Both the position numbers and the translations under genes were made by a program. Shown in pieces: positions 9,086-18,376 of a stretch of DNA of 64,000 nucleotides (its first letter is position 1; every line of letters begins with the position of its first letter). The DNA is from Streptomyces marispadix. GTDB taxonomy: Bacteria > Actinomycetota > Actinomycetes > Streptomycetales > Streptomycetaceae. The notes under the pieces were generated by a model. The model saw nothing but the letters and a program-made list of their open reading frames with translations, was not told where the DNA came from and searched no databases. The stretch spans positions 3,882,501-3,946,500 of the forward strand of contig NZ_JAKWJU010000002.1 of the NCBI RefSeq assembly GCF_022524345.1, written 5' to 3'.

Positions 9086-10135
9086 TCAGCGCGCGTCCTG
9101 GGGCAGCAGCCGGGCCAGGGTGCGCACAGCGCGGTACTGAAGGGTCTTGATCGCGCCCTCGTTCTTCCCCATGGCGCGTGCCGTCTCGGCGACGGACAGG
9201 CCATGGAGGAAGCGGAGCGTGACGCACTCCTGCTGCTGAGGGTTGAGCCTTCGTACGGCGTCGAGGAGTGCCGCGTTGGAGAGGGACTCCAGCACCGACT
9301 CCTCGGGGCTGCGCTCGACTTCGTTGGCGTCGAGCATCTCCCCGGTGGTCACCTCCAGCCGGAAACGGCTCGACTTGAAGTGGTCGGCGACCAGGTTGCG
9401 CGCGATGGTGACCAGCCATGCGCCGAAGTCGCGGCCCTGCCAGGTGAAGGTGCCGATGCGGCGCAGTGCCCGGAGGAACGTCTCGCTTGTGAGGTCCTCG
9501 GCGGTCGCCTTCCCGCCCACCCGGTAGTAGATGTAGCGGTACACCGTGTCGCTGTACTGGTCGTAGAGGCGGCCGAAGGCGTCGGCCTCGCCCGACTGGG
9601 CACGCTCCACGAGATCCATCATGCGGCGGCTGTCGGTGTCCGTGGCGACGGGACGTGCGCGCCGTGCGGTGGAGGTGCCCGAACTGCCCGACGCGGAGCT
9701 GCGGATGCGCCGCCCGATCCCGCCTGAGGACGTCGTGCTCCCGACCGCGGAAGCGGCAGCGGACGCCACGGAGGGCGACCCGGGCGCGAACGGCGAGGAC
9801 GAAGAGGACGGCGAGGACGGGAGAGCCGCAGAGGGCGAGGGGGACGGCGTATACGGAGAAGAGGGGGACGTGGGGTTGGGGGACGTAGTGGGGACGGGGG
9901 CGTTGACAGGGACAGCAGGGGCAGGGACGGGCGCGGCGGGGACCGCGCGGCCCACGGCGCCGGTCGCGGCGCGGTGGGCGAGTGCGTAGCGGGCGCCGGC
10001 GGGGACGGGCACGGCTGAGGCGAGGGCGGGGGCGTACGCGTGGGGGACAACAGCGCGCAGCCGACCGAGTGCCGCAACGACCGTGCTGCGCAGCGTAGCC
10101 AGGCCCGAGGCGTCAACCCCGACGTGTGGGTACAC
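9086..10135 (-). CDS. bldN: Pro-sigma factor BldN (ECF family, developmental)
   Basis: A 349-residue ECF sigma factor that directs chaplin, rodlin and bldM transcription during aerial hyphae formation. The N terminus MYPHVGVDASGLATLR is the conserved start of the BldN prosequence, which is cleaved off in S. coelicolor. The sigma core begins near residue 171 (MMDLVERAQSGEADAFGRLY); region 2 includes YRYIYYRVGGKATAEDLTSE, and region 4 ends with GKNEGAIKTLQYRAVRTLAR. The core is nearly identical to what I recall of S. coelicolor BldN. The prosequence is about 170 residues against about 86 in S. coelicolor, because of a Pro/Ser/Ala-rich expansion at residues 65-160. A BldD-like box lies 91 bp upstream; rsbN follows. 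Confidence 0.96.
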   Translation of the reverse strand: MYPHVGVDASGLATLRSTVVAALGRLRAVVPHAYAPALASAVPVPAGARYALAHRAATGAVGRAVPAAPVPAPAVPVNAPVPTTSPNPTSPSSPYTPSPSPSAALPSSPSSSSSPFAPGSPSVASAAASAVGSTTSSGGIGRRIRSSASGSSGTSTARRARPVATDTDSRRMMDLVERAQSGEADAFGRLYDQYSDTVYRYIYYRVGGKATAEDLTSETFLRALRRIGTFTWQGRDFGAWLVTIARNLVADHFKSSRFRLEVTTGEMLDANEVERSPEESVLESLSNAALLDAVRRLNPQQQECVTLRFLHGLSVAETARAMGKNEGAIKTLQYRAVRTLARLLPQDAR

Positions 10136-10512
10136 GGGACTCCCAGAGGCAGAGCTTCCATCACGTGCAGTACGGGACCGTTCGACCCGGAAGGGACGTG
10201 TGGGTACCGATTGCGTCTGAGGAGAATAACGCTTCGTAAAGGCCGTGCTACGCGTAGTTGCTGAAATCGCCGGTTGCGTCTGATCTGTTACGGATTGCTG
10301 GCTGCTATTGCACCGACTGTGATCGGGGCAACGACCGTTTGCTGGTCACAACTTGTCGTTGGAGTTACGACTTGTGCCCAGGTGTCCGAAGCGTCACTGG
10401 CGGGAGCGAGATCGCCCGACAGGCCGGAAATCGACAGCGTTCAACTACCGCGCTGTGTGCGGTGCCACGGCGTGTCGGCGCGTATCCGCCGGGGATGGCA
10501 AGCCCTTCCGTC
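10136..10512. other. bldN upstream region
   Basis: These 377 bp between the HAD-IB gene and bldN (both minus strand) hold no gene. They contain the BldD-like box and, by position, the bldN promoter; I cannot assign -10 and -35 elements with confidence. Base composition is clearly more AT-rich (10250-10400) than the flanking coding DNA, as expected for a regulatory region. Confidence 0.6.
10226..10240 (-). promoter_or_regulatory. Candidate BldD operator upstream of bldN
   Basis: ATAACGCTTCGTAAA is a near palindrome matching the recalled BldD box NTNACNC(A/T)GNGTNAN at all but one defined position on either strand. BldD bound to c-di-GMP represses bldN during vegetative growth in S. coelicolor, so position and sequence agree. 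Confidence 0.7.
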
Positions 10513-11523
10513 CTAGCGGCGGCGGCGCTGAATGGCCACCGCGGCGGCGGCTCCACCGGCCACGGCGCCCACTCCCGCCGCGGCCGGGATGCCCACCTTC
10601 GCCGCCTTCCGTCCGGTCCGGTAGTCCCGTAGCCGCCAGCCCATTTCGCGTGCGTGGCCGCGAAGCCTGCTGTCAGGATTGATCGCATACGGATATCCGA
10701 CGAGCGAGAGCATCGGAATGTCGTTCGCGGAGTCGCTGTAGGCGGCGCAGCGTTCCAGCTCCAGGTCCTCCGCCGCGGCCAGCGCCCGTACGGCCTCCGC
10801 CTTGGCCGGGCCGTGCAGCGGCTCTCCCACCAACCGGCCCGTGTAGACGCCGTCGACGGACTCCGCGACGGTGCCGAGCGCGCCGGTCAGGCCGAGCCGT
10901 CTGGCGATGATCGTCGCCGTCTCCACGGGCGCGGCCGTCACCAGCCACACCTTCTGGCCCGCGTCGAGGTGGGCCTGTGCGAGTGCGCGGGTGCCGGGCC
11001 AGATCCGTCCGGCCATGTACTCGTCGTAGATCTCCTCGCCGATCGCGGTGAGTTCGGAGACCCGGTGCCCCTGGACGATGGACAGGGCGCTGGAGCGTAC
11101 GTCCGCCATGTGACCGGCGTTCTCGTTGCCCGCGAGGCGGAACCAGGTCTGCTGCCAGGCGAACCGGGCCAGTTCGCGCTTGTCGAAGAAGTCCCGCTTG
11201 TACAGGCCGCGGCCGAAGTGGAAGAGCGCGGCGCCCTGCATGACGGTGTTGTCGAGGTCGAAGAAGGCCGCCGCGCGGGTGTCGCCCGCGACCGGGAACG
11301 CGGCCTCCTCGTCCGGGAGTTCCTCCACTTCCTGCGCGGCCGCGAACACGCCCTGCTGAAGCTCCTCCGCCTGCCGCAGCTGAAGTTCCCGCTTGCGCGC
11401 CGCGTCGGCCGACGCCTCGCCCGCGAGCACGCTGCGCGCGGTCGCGGAACGGCCGCGGCGCGCGATCCAGGACCACGCGTGACGGGGAGAGGTGCGGAAC
11501 GACCGGGAGGACCGGGTGGACAT
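10513..11523 (-). CDS. HAD-IB family phosphatase (SerB-like)
   Basis: A 336-residue HAD subfamily IB hydrolase. The nucleophile motif is [20 protein letters not shown]; later come [19 protein letters not shown] (motif II) and [19 protein letters not shown] (motif IV). A hydrophobic alanine/glycine stretch and an Arg tail (AVAIQRRRR) end the protein and may associate with the membrane. Members of this family act on phosphoserine or lysophospholipid phosphates; the substrate here is unknown. ATG 11523 is used, though an in-frame start ten codons upstream is possible and neither has a strong ribosome binding site. It is always close to bldN in Streptomyces. Confidence 0.84.
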   Translation of the reverse strand: MSTRSSRSFRTSPRHAWSWIARRGRSATARSVLAGEASADAARKRELQLRQAEELQQGVFAAAQEVEELPDEEAAFPVAGDTRAAAFFDLDNTVMQGAALFHFGRGLYKRDFFDKRELARFAWQQTWFRLAGNENAGHMADVRSSALSIVQGHRVSELTAIGEEIYDEYMAGRIWPGTRALAQAHLDAGQKVWLVTAAPVETATIIARRLGLTGALGTVAESVDGVYTGRLVGEPLHGPAKAEAVRALAAAEDLELERCAAYSDSANDIPMLSLVGYPYAINPDSRLRGHAREMGWRLRDYRTGRKAAKVGIPAAAGVGAVAGGAAAAVAIQRRRR

Positions 11524-11785
11524 GGCATCGAGGATAGCCACTGCGCACGGCATGCCTGTTACGTCCGGATGTCCAACTGTGGGCCGTACGGGACGGATTC
11601 GGGACGGGACCGATGCGTACGGCTGCTACGGGTACGGGCGGGCCCGGTGCGTCCGCCACGGGGCCCGCGACGCGTCCGCTACGGGTCCGCTGCCGGTCCC
11701 GGTGCCGGGTCCGCGGGAAGCGGCGCCGCTCATCCCGGATGTGAAGCGTCGCGGAGGTGACGTGTGGTGCCGGAGAAGCGTGACA

Positions 11786-12031
11786 ATGGCCGGCATGAGG
11801 ACTGTCACCCTGATCGGGAAGCCCGGATGCCATCTCTGTGACGTCGCCCGCGATGTGATCGTGCGGGTCTGCGCCGAGACGGGAGCCTCCTGGGAGGAGA
11901 AATGCATCGAGGACGACCAGGAGTTGTACCGCAAGTACTGGGAGCAGATCCCGGTCGTCCTGGTCGACGGTGCGCAGCACGACTTCTGGCGGGTGGACCC
12001 CCAGCGGCTGCGCAGAGCACTGGAGAGCTAG
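11786..12031 (+). CDS. Glutaredoxin-like thiol-disulfide protein
   Basis: An 81-residue single-domain thioredoxin-fold protein with the active site GKPGCHLCDVA (Cys15, Cys18) and the cis-proline loop QIPVVLVDG. This is the DUF836/glutaredoxin-family form found before rex in Streptomyces. ATG 11786 has GGAGAAG seven bases upstream; ATG 11795 is an alternative three codons later. It lies 353 bp before rex. It probably reduces disulfides in the cytoplasm; its electron donor is unknown. Confidence 0.88.
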   Translation: MAGMRTVTLIGKPGCHLCDVARDVIVRVCAETGASWEEKCIEDDQELYRKYWEQIPVVLVDGAQHDFWRVDPQRLRRALES

Positions 12032-12255
12032 GGCGCTGAGGAGCCAGGCCTCCTGCCGGGCACGCCCGCCGTCGGTCGCGTACGACGCCGTGTGCGGGGC
12101 CGCGTACGGGCCGGGAACGGGCTGCGTACGGGGTGTGCGGGCGCCGTTCGCCGTGTCCCGTACGGCAGTTGGGGCGAGGGGGGAAGAGCCGCCGCCGTCG
12201 GGCGGTATGTGAGGAGTGACGTGTGTCGCGTCTGTCGCATGTGGCACCGGTCACG

Positions 12256-12310
12256 TTGACCGGGCAAATCGGACTCCATCTTTGTGCACGCGTTCACAAA
12301 GGCATAGCCT
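12256..12310 (+). promoter_or_regulatory. rex-hem operon promoter region
   Basis: TTGTGC at 12282-12287 and TAGCCT at 12305-12310 are separated by 17 bp and form a plausible -35/-10 pair whose -35 lies inside the Rex operator. A second possible -35, TTGACC, is at 12256-12261. The rest of the 353-bp gap (12032-12384) contains no gene. Confidence 0.45.
12282..12299 (+). promoter_or_regulatory. Rex operator (ROP)
   Basis: TTGTGCACGCGTTCACAA is the Rex-binding palindrome TTGTGAACGCGTTCACAA with one change (A to C in the left half). It is 86 bp upstream of rex. Rex bound to NAD+ represses, and NADH releases it, so this makes the rex-hem operon redox-responsive and autoregulated. Confidence 0.9.
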
Positions 12311-12384
12311 TGTCGCGATGGAGCGTTCGGGACGCGCGGTTCGCGCGGGAGCGCTCACCGCTTCGCGCAACCGGCAGGAGCACC

Positions 12385-13164
12385 GTGGCAACTGGCCGAA
12401 ACCACCGACCGGCGACGACCCGGAGCCGAGGGATCCCCGAGGCCACCGTCGCCCGGCTACCGCTGTATCTGCGGGCCCTGACCGCGCTCTCCGAGCGCTC
12501 GGTGCCCACGGTCTCCTCGGAGGAACTGGCCGCGGCGGCGGGGGTGAACTCGGCCAAGCTGCGCAAGGACTTCTCCTACCTCGGCTCCTACGGCACCCGC
12601 GGCGTCGGCTACGACGTCGAATACCTCGTCTACCAGATCTCGCGTGAGCTGGGCCTCACACAGGACTGGCCAGTCGTGATCGTCGGTATCGGAAACCTCG
12701 GTGCCGCCCTCGCCAACTACGGGGGCTTCGCCTCACGCGGGTTCCGGGTGGCCGCCCTCATCGACGCCGACCCCTCGCTCACCGGAAGGCTCGTGGCGGG
12801 CATCGAGGTCCAGCACACGGACGGGCTGGAGCAGATCATCGACGAGAGCGGCGTCTCCATCGGCGTCATCGCCACCCCCGCGGGCTCCGCGCAGCAGGTG
12901 TGCGACAGGCTCGTCGCCGCCGGAATCACCTCCATCCTCAACTTCGCGCCGACCGTGCTGTCCGTGCCCGACGGCGTGGACGTGAGGAAGGTCGACCTCT
13001 CCATCGAGTTGCAGATCCTCGCCTTCCACGAGCAGCGCAAGGCCGGCGAGGAGGCCCCCGAGGAGGAGGAGACCGCGCCTCCCGCGGCGCCTCCCGCGGC
13101 CGCGGTCAGCAAGCGTCCCGAGCCGGGATCTGACGGGGACCGCCCCGCCGTGATGCCCGCATGA
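12385..13164 (+). CDS. rex: Redox-sensing transcriptional repressor Rex
   Basis: A 259-residue repressor. The N-terminal winged helix (about 15-90; VSSEELAAAAGVNSAKLRKD, FSYLGSYGTRGVGYDV) binds ROP sites. The Rossmann domain senses NADH/NAD+ (VVIVGIGNLGAALANYGGF near 100). The domain-swapped C-terminal helix is in DLSIELQILAFHEQRKAG, followed by a low-complexity tail. GTG 12385 gives the conserved start MATGRNHRPATTRSRG and has AGGAG just upstream; the longer upstream reading would be translated through the operator. The stop overlaps the hemA ATG. In S. coelicolor, Rex controls cytochrome bd oxidase, NADH dehydrogenase and this hem operon. Confidence 0.97.
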   Translation: MATGRNHRPATTRSRGIPEATVARLPLYLRALTALSERSVPTVSSEELAAAAGVNSAKLRKDFSYLGSYGTRGVGYDVEYLVYQISRELGLTQDWPVVIVGIGNLGAALANYGGFASRGFRVAALIDADPSLTGRLVAGIEVQHTDGLEQIIDESGVSIGVIATPAGSAQQVCDRLVAAGITSILNFAPTVLSVPDGVDVRKVDLSIELQILAFHEQRKAGEEAPEEEETAPPAAPPAAAVSKRPEPGSDGDRPAVMPA

Positions 13165-14666
13165 GCCTGCTGGTCGTCGGTCTGAGCCACCGCAGCGCGC
13201 CCGTGAGCGTGCTGGAGCGTGCGGTGCTCGCACCCCGCGTACGCGAGAAGCTGCTTCAGGACGCCGTGAGCGCCGAGCCCGCGGCGGAGGCCGCCGTGCT
13301 CTCCACCTGCAACCGCATCGAGCTGTACGCCGACGTCGACAAGTTCCACGCCGGTGTCGGCGAGTTGTCGACGCTGCTCGCCAGGCACAGCGGCGTCGGC
13401 CTCGACGAACTCACGCCGCATCTGTACGTCCACTACGAGGACCGGGCGGTGCACCACCTGTTCTCGGTGGCCTGCGGCCTGGACTCGATGGTCGTCGGCG
13501 AGGGCCAGATCCTCGGACAGATCAAGGACGCGCTCGCCGCCGCCCAGGACCAGCACACCGCCGGGCGGCTGCTGAACGACCTCTTCCAGCAGGCGCTGCG
13601 CACCGGCAAGCGCGCGCACAGCGAGACCGGCATCGACAAGGCCGGGCAGTCGCTGGTGACGTTCGGGCTTCAGCAGCTCGCCCGGCCCGAGCCGGTCGAA
13701 GAGTGGGTGCGCGGCAAGCGTGCGCTGGTCATCGGCGCGGGTTCGATGTCGTCGCTGGCCGCTACGACTCTCGCGCGGGCCGGTGTGGCCGAACTGGTGA
13801 TCGCCAACAGGACCCTGGACCGCGCCGAGCGGCTGGCCTCCGGGCTGGCCCCCGGGCTCGCCGCGGGCGCCGCACCCGCCGCGGCGCTGACCGCCGGGCA
13901 CGGCCCCCGTGCGCACGCCCTCCCGATCGACGGGCTCGCCGCCGAGCTGCCCCGCGCCGACATCGTCGTCTCCTGCACCGGCGCGACGGGTCTCGTACTC
14001 ACCGAGGAGGCCGTGCGGGAGGCGCTGAAGGACCGGTCGGCCTCGGGAGGCGGCGAGACGGCGCTGCTCGACCTGGCCATGCCCCGCGACATCGACGCGG
14101 CCGTCCACGGCACCGAGGGCGCACGCCTCGTCGACATCGAACTGCTCGCGGAGGTCTCCGCGGACGCGCCGCTGGCTGCGGACGTCGACGCCGTGCGGAC
14201 CATCGTGCGCGAGGAGGTCGCCGCGTTCGGCGCCGCGCAGCGGGCCGCGACGATCACACCGACCGTCGTCGCCCTGCGCACCATGGCCGCCGACGTCGTC
14301 GCGTCCGAGATGGCACGCCTGGAAGGCCGCCTCCAGGACCTCGACGACAAGCAACGCGCGGAGATCACCCAGACCGTGCGACGCGTCGTGGACAAGCTGC
14401 TCCACGCGCCGACCGTACGGGCCAAGCAGCTCGCAGGTGAGCCCGGCGGCGCCGGATACGCCGACGCCCTGCGCGAGTTGTTCGACCTCGACCCGCAGAC
14501 GGTCGCCGCCGTCAGCAGCCCCGTGTCGCCCGGCGTACCGGAGCCCACTCAGTCCCCGGAACGCCGCGGCGACGGCCCCCAGGGCGAGCAGAACGAGAAA
14601 GCAGGCGCCCCCGAGCCGCAAGCCCACGAGCGGTACGCGGCCGGGCGCGACGAGGTGAGCACATGA
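13161..14666 (+). CDS. hemA: Glutamyl-tRNA reductase
   Basis: A 501-residue NADPH-dependent enzyme that reduces glutamyl-tRNA(Glu) to glutamate-1-semialdehyde, the first committed step of C5-pathway tetrapyrrole synthesis. The nucleophile is Cys50 in LSTCNRIELYADV. The substrate domain includes SVACGLDSMVVGEGQILGQI, the NADPH-binding start is VIGAGSMSSLAATTLARAG, and the C-terminal dimerization domain is helical, with a Pro-rich tail. The start overlaps the rex stop (ATGA) and its stop overlaps the hemC start, so translation is coupled. The partner enzyme GSA aminomutase (hemL) is at 42 kb. Confidence 0.96.
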   Translation: MSLLVVGLSHRSAPVSVLERAVLAPRVREKLLQDAVSAEPAAEAAVLSTCNRIELYADVDKFHAGVGELSTLLARHSGVGLDELTPHLYVHYEDRAVHHLFSVACGLDSMVVGEGQILGQIKDALAAAQDQHTAGRLLNDLFQQALRTGKRAHSETGIDKAGQSLVTFGLQQLARPEPVEEWVRGKRALVIGAGSMSSLAATTLARAGVAELVIANRTLDRAERLASGLAPGLAAGAAPAAALTAGHGPRAHALPIDGLAAELPRADIVVSCTGATGLVLTEEAVREALKDRSASGGGETALLDLAMPRDIDAAVHGTEGARLVDIELLAEVSADAPLAADVDAVRTIVREEVAAFGAAQRAATITPTVVALRTMAADVVASEMARLEGRLQDLDDKQRAEITQTVRRVVDKLLHAPTVRAKQLAGEPGGAGYADALRELFDLDPQTVAAVSSPVSPGVPEPTQSPERRGDGPQGEQNEKAGAPEPQAHERYAAGRDEVST

Positions 14667-15661
14667 GCAACATCCCAGCGAACGCCCTCCGGTTGGGCAC
14701 CCGGCGCAGCAAGCTCGCCATGGCCCAGTCGGGCCTCGTGGCGGAGCAGGCGCGCCGGGTCACCGGCCGGCCCGTGGAGCTGGTCGAGATCACGACGTAC
14801 GGCGACACCAGCAGGGAACACCTCGCGCAGATCGGCGGCACCGGCGTCTTCGTCACGGCGCTGCGCGACGCGCTGCTCGGCGGCCGTATCGACTTCGCGG
14901 TGCACTCGCTGAAGGACCTCCCCACCGCGCAGCCCCCGGAGCTGACACTGGCCGCGGTGCCCCGCCGGGCCGACCCGCGGGACGTGCTGATCGCCCGCGA
15001 CGGGCTCCGCTTCGAGGAGCTCGCCGCGAGCGTGCGCACCACCGGCAGGCCCGCCCGTATCGGCACGGGCTCGCCCCGGCGCATGTCGCAGCTCGCCGCC
15101 TGGGCCCGCAGCCTCTCCGTGAAGGTCGACACGGTGCCGATCCGCGGGAATATCGACACGCGCATCGGGTATGTGCGCTCAGGCGAACTCGACGCCGTGG
15201 TGCTCGCAGCAGCCGGGATGGAACGCACCGGACGCCTCGACGAGGTCACCGAACTGCTCAGCCCCGACGCCCTGCTGCCGGCCCCCGGCCAGGGGGCACT
15301 CGCCGTCGAGTGCGCATCGGCCGACGTACATCTGGCCACCCAGCTCGCCGAGCTCGACGACCCGCACACGCGGGCCGCCGTGACCGCCGAGCGAACCCTG
15401 CTCGCCGCCTTGGAAGCCGGTTGCAGCGCCCCCGTGGGCGCGCTCGCCGACCTGCTTGGCGACGGGCAGGCTGTCACCGAAATGCGCCTGCGCGGCGTCG
15501 TCGGAACCATCGACGGCGAGACGCTGGTGCAGCTGTCCACCACCGGTCCCGTACCGGCGTCCGCGGAGGGCGCAGCGACCCCGGAGAAGATGGGGCGCGA
15601 GCTCGCCGACGAGATGCTCGCCAAAGGCGCGGCCGGTCTGATGGGGGAGCGAGCACTTTGA
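14663..15661 (+). CDS. hemC: Hydroxymethylbilane synthase (porphobilinogen deaminase)
   Basis: A 332-residue enzyme that polymerizes four porphobilinogens into hydroxymethylbilane. Visible are LRLGTRRSKLAMAQSG at the N terminus, FVTALRDALLGGRIDFAVHS with LKDLPT, GTGSPRRMSQL (substrate-binding arginines), IRGNIDTR, and the dipyrromethane-cofactor cysteine in LEAGCSAPVGA. The length is normal. It starts at ATG 14663 inside the hemA stop and ends in TTGA, which overlaps the next start. Confidence 0.96.
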   Translation: MSNIPANALRLGTRRSKLAMAQSGLVAEQARRVTGRPVELVEITTYGDTSREHLAQIGGTGVFVTALRDALLGGRIDFAVHSLKDLPTAQPPELTLAAVPRRADPRDVLIARDGLRFEELAASVRTTGRPARIGTGSPRRMSQLAAWARSLSVKVDTVPIRGNIDTRIGYVRSGELDAVVLAAAGMERTGRLDEVTELLSPDALLPAPGQGALAVECASADVHLATQLAELDDPHTRAAVTAERTLLAALEAGCSAPVGALADLLGDGQAVTEMRLRGVVGTIDGETLVQLSTTGPVPASAEGAATPEKMGRELADEMLAKGAAGLMGERAL

Positions 15662-17340
15662 GCCCCACCACTGCCCACAACTCGACAACTCAGCACCTCT
15701 ACGGCGCACATGGACACGTCACCTTCCTCGGCGCCGGTCCCGGCGACCCGGGTCTGCTGACGCTGCGCGCCGTCGAGGCGCTGGCACAGGCAGACGTGCT
15801 TGTCGCCGACCCGCAGGTGTACGACGTCGTCCGCAGCCATGCGCGGGCAGGGGTGGACACTCCGCTCCGGTTGGAAGACGGGGCGAAGCAGGACCCGAAA
15901 GCCGACGGGACGCCGGCGGGCACCGCGAACGGTGCAGCAGATCTTGCCATGGCCGCCGCACGGTCCGGCAAGCGGGTCGTGAGGGCGGTCACGGGCGATC
16001 CCGGCCTGGACGCCGACGCGGCACGCGAGATGCTGGCGTGCGCCGGAGAGGGCATCCCGTTCGAGGTGGTGCCCGGCATCGCGACGGCGGTGGGCGTGCC
16101 CGCGTACGCGGGCATCCCGCTGCGCGACGGCCACGGCACCGACGTCCGCTTCATCGACGCCGCCACGGCCGACGACAGATGCTGGACGGAGGTCGGCGCG
16201 AGCGACGCGACCGTCGTCGTCTCCACGACGCTGGACTCCGTCGTCTCCGTCGCCGGTGAACTCGTCGCGGGGGGCCGCAAGCCCGAGACGCCGCTCACCG
16301 TCACCGTCGCCGGCACCACCACCCGGCAGCGCACCTGGAGCGCCACGCTCGGCACCATGGGCCAGGTCCTGAAGTCCGCGAAGGTGCTGCCGTCCTCGGA
16401 CGGCGGGCAGCCCGTGATAGCCGTGGTCGGGGAGCGCGGTGCGGCGGCGGAGCGTCAGCGCCTGGCGTGGTTCGAGTCCAAGCCGCTGTTCGGCTGGCAG
16501 GTGCTGGTGCCGCGTACGAAGGAGCAGGCGGAGTCGCTCTCCGACCAGTTGCGCAGCTACGGCGCGGTGCCCGCGGAGGTCCCGACCATCGCCGTCGAAC
16601 CGCCGCGTACGCCGCAGCAGATGGAGCGAGCGGTCAAGGGCCTTGTCACGGGCCGGTACGAGTGGATCGCCTTCACGTCGGTCAACGCGGTCAAGGCGGT
16701 GCGGGAGAAGTTCGAGGAGTACGGGCTGGACGCTCGCGCCTTCGCGGGGATCAAGGTCGCCGCGGTCGGCGAGCAGACGGCGAAGGCCCTCGTGGAGTTC
16801 GGTGTGAAGCCGGATCTGGTGCCCAGCGGCGAGCAGTCCGCGGCGGGCCTGCTGGAGGACTGGCCGCCCTACGACCCGGTGTTCGACCCCATCGACCGCG
16901 TCTTCCTGCCGCGTGCCGACATCGCCACCGAGACCCTGGTGGCCGGGCTGATCGAGCTGGGCTGGGAGGTCGACGACGTCACCGCGTACCGGACGGTGCG
17001 GGCCTCGCCGCCCCCGGCCGAGACGCGGGAGGCCATCAAGGGCGGCGGCTTCGACGCGGTGCTGTTCACCTCGTCGTCCACGGTGCGCAATCTCGTCGGC
17101 ATCGCGGGCAAGCCGCACAACGTGACCGTCATCGCCTGCATCGGGCTTACCACCGCGAAGACCGCGGAGGAGCACGGGCTGCGTGTGGACGTGATGTCGC
17201 CGGAGCCTTCGGTGCACAAACTGGCCGAGGCGCTCGCGGACTTCGGAGCGGAGCGCCGGGCGGAGGCCCTGGCGGCAGGCGATGTGGTGAAGCGGCCGAG
17301 CGAGAAGCGCCCGGCCAGGAGGAGGGCACGTTCGTCGTGA
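15658..17340 (+). CDS. hemD: Fused uroporphyrinogen-III methyltransferase-like / uroporphyrinogen-III synthase
   Basis: A 560-residue fusion. Residues 17-250 resemble the SUMT/CobA tetrapyrrole methylase fold ([38 protein letters not shown]). Residues 275-540 are HemD, which cyclizes hydroxymethylbilane with D-ring inversion ([53 protein letters not shown]). TTG 15658 overlaps the hemC stop and gives the shortest natural start. The methylase half is degenerate: the usual GGDPFVFGRGGEE-type loop reads [14 protein letters not shown], and the DR following the first beta strand is missing, so SUMT activity is doubtful. The HemD half looks intact. The stop overlaps the hemB GTG. Confidence 0.94.
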   Translation: MSPTTAHNSTTQHLYGAHGHVTFLGAGPGDPGLLTLRAVEALAQADVLVADPQVYDVVRSHARAGVDTPLRLEDGAKQDPKADGTPAGTANGAADLAMAAARSGKRVVRAVTGDPGLDADAAREMLACAGEGIPFEVVPGIATAVGVPAYAGIPLRDGHGTDVRFIDAATADDRCWTEVGASDATVVVSTTLDSVVSVAGELVAGGRKPETPLTVTVAGTTTRQRTWSATLGTMGQVLKSAKVLPSSDGGQPVIAVVGERGAAAERQRLAWFESKPLFGWQVLVPRTKEQAESLSDQLRSYGAVPAEVPTIAVEPPRTPQQMERAVKGLVTGRYEWIAFTSVNAVKAVREKFEEYGLDARAFAGIKVAAVGEQTAKALVEFGVKPDLVPSGEQSAAGLLEDWPPYDPVFDPIDRVFLPRADIATETLVAGLIELGWEVDDVTAYRTVRASPPPAETREAIKGGGFDAVLFTSSSTVRNLVGIAGKPHNVTVIACIGLTTAKTAEEHGLRVDVMSPEPSVHKLAEALADFGAERRAEALAAGDVVKRPSEKRPARRRARSS

Positions 17341-18359
17341 CTACGCAGTTCCCCGGAGGTCCCGCTTACGCGACGGGCGTGGGCGGCTTTCCCGCCGCGC
17401 GGCCGCGCCGCCTCCGTACGACGCCGGCGATGCGCCGCATGGTCGCCGAACACCGGCTGCACCCGGCGCAGTTGATCCTTCCCGTCTTCGTCCGTGACGG
17501 CATCGGCGAGCCGGTGCCCGTCTCGTCCATGCCGGGCGTCGTGCAGCACACCAGGGAGACGCTGAAGAAGGCGGCGCACGAGGCGGTACGCGCGGGCGTC
17601 GGCGGATTCATGATCTACGGCGTCCCGAAGGAGGAGGACAAGGACGCGGTCGGCAGCGCGGGCACCGACCCCGACGGCATCCTCCAGGTCGCGCTGCGGG
17701 ACGTGAGGGCCGAGGTCGGCGACGACATCGTGATCATGTCGGATCTGTGCCTGGACGAGACGACGGACCACGGCCACTGCGGAGTGCTGGACGCCGAGGG
17801 CCGCGTCGACAACGACGCGACGCTGGAGCGCTACGCCGAGATGGCGTGCGTACAGGCCGAGGCGGGCGCCCATGTGCTGGGCCCCAGCGGCATGATGGAC
17901 GGCCAGATCGGCTTCGTGCGCCGCGCGCTCGACGAGGCGGGCCACCGGGACGTGTCCTTGTTCGCCTACACCGCGAAGTACGCCTCCGCCTTCTACGGTC
18001 CGTTCCGCGAGGCCGTGGGCTCCTCGCTCAAGGGCGACCGCAAGACCTATCAGCAGGACCCGGCCAACGCCCGCGAGGCGCTGCGCGAGCTGTCCCTGGA
18101 CGCCGCCGAGGGCGCCGACATGGTGATGGTCAAGCCGGGCCTGCCGTATCTGGACGTGCTGCGCGACTTCGCCGAGCGTGCCGAAGTCCCCGTCGGCGTC
18201 TATCAGATCTCCGGTGAGTACGCGATGGTCGAGGCCGCCGCGCAGAACGGCTGGATCGACCGCGACCGCGCGATCATGGAGACCCTTACGAGCTTCAAGC
18301 GCGCGGGCGCGAACCTGATCCTCACCTACTGGGCGACGGAGGCCGCGGGGCGGCTGTAG
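17337..18359 (+). CDS. hemB: Delta-aminolevulinic acid dehydratase (porphobilinogen synthase)
   Basis: A 340-residue class I aldolase-like enzyme condensing two ALA molecules. The Schiff-base lysines are Lys214 ([15 protein letters not shown]) and Lys266 ([12 protein letters not shown]). The metal-loop region reads [15 protein letters not shown]: Cys138 and Cys148 are present but the middle cysteine of the zinc triad is Asp, so metal use is not the classical three-Cys zinc site. GTG 17337 overlaps the hemD stop. It is the last gene of the rex-hemACDB operon. Confidence 0.96.
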   Translation: MTTQFPGGPAYATGVGGFPAARPRRLRTTPAMRRMVAEHRLHPAQLILPVFVRDGIGEPVPVSSMPGVVQHTRETLKKAAHEAVRAGVGGFMIYGVPKEEDKDAVGSAGTDPDGILQVALRDVRAEVGDDIVIMSDLCLDETTDHGHCGVLDAEGRVDNDATLERYAEMACVQAEAGAHVLGPSGMMDGQIGFVRRALDEAGHRDVSLFAYTAKYASAFYGPFREAVGSSLKGDRKTYQQDPANAREALRELSLDAAEGADMVMVKPGLPYLDVLRDFAERAEVPVGVYQISGEYAMVEAAAQNGWIDRDRAIMETLTSFKRAGANLILTYWATEAAGRL

Positions 18360-18376
18360 GGCGGCGCCTGCTCTTC

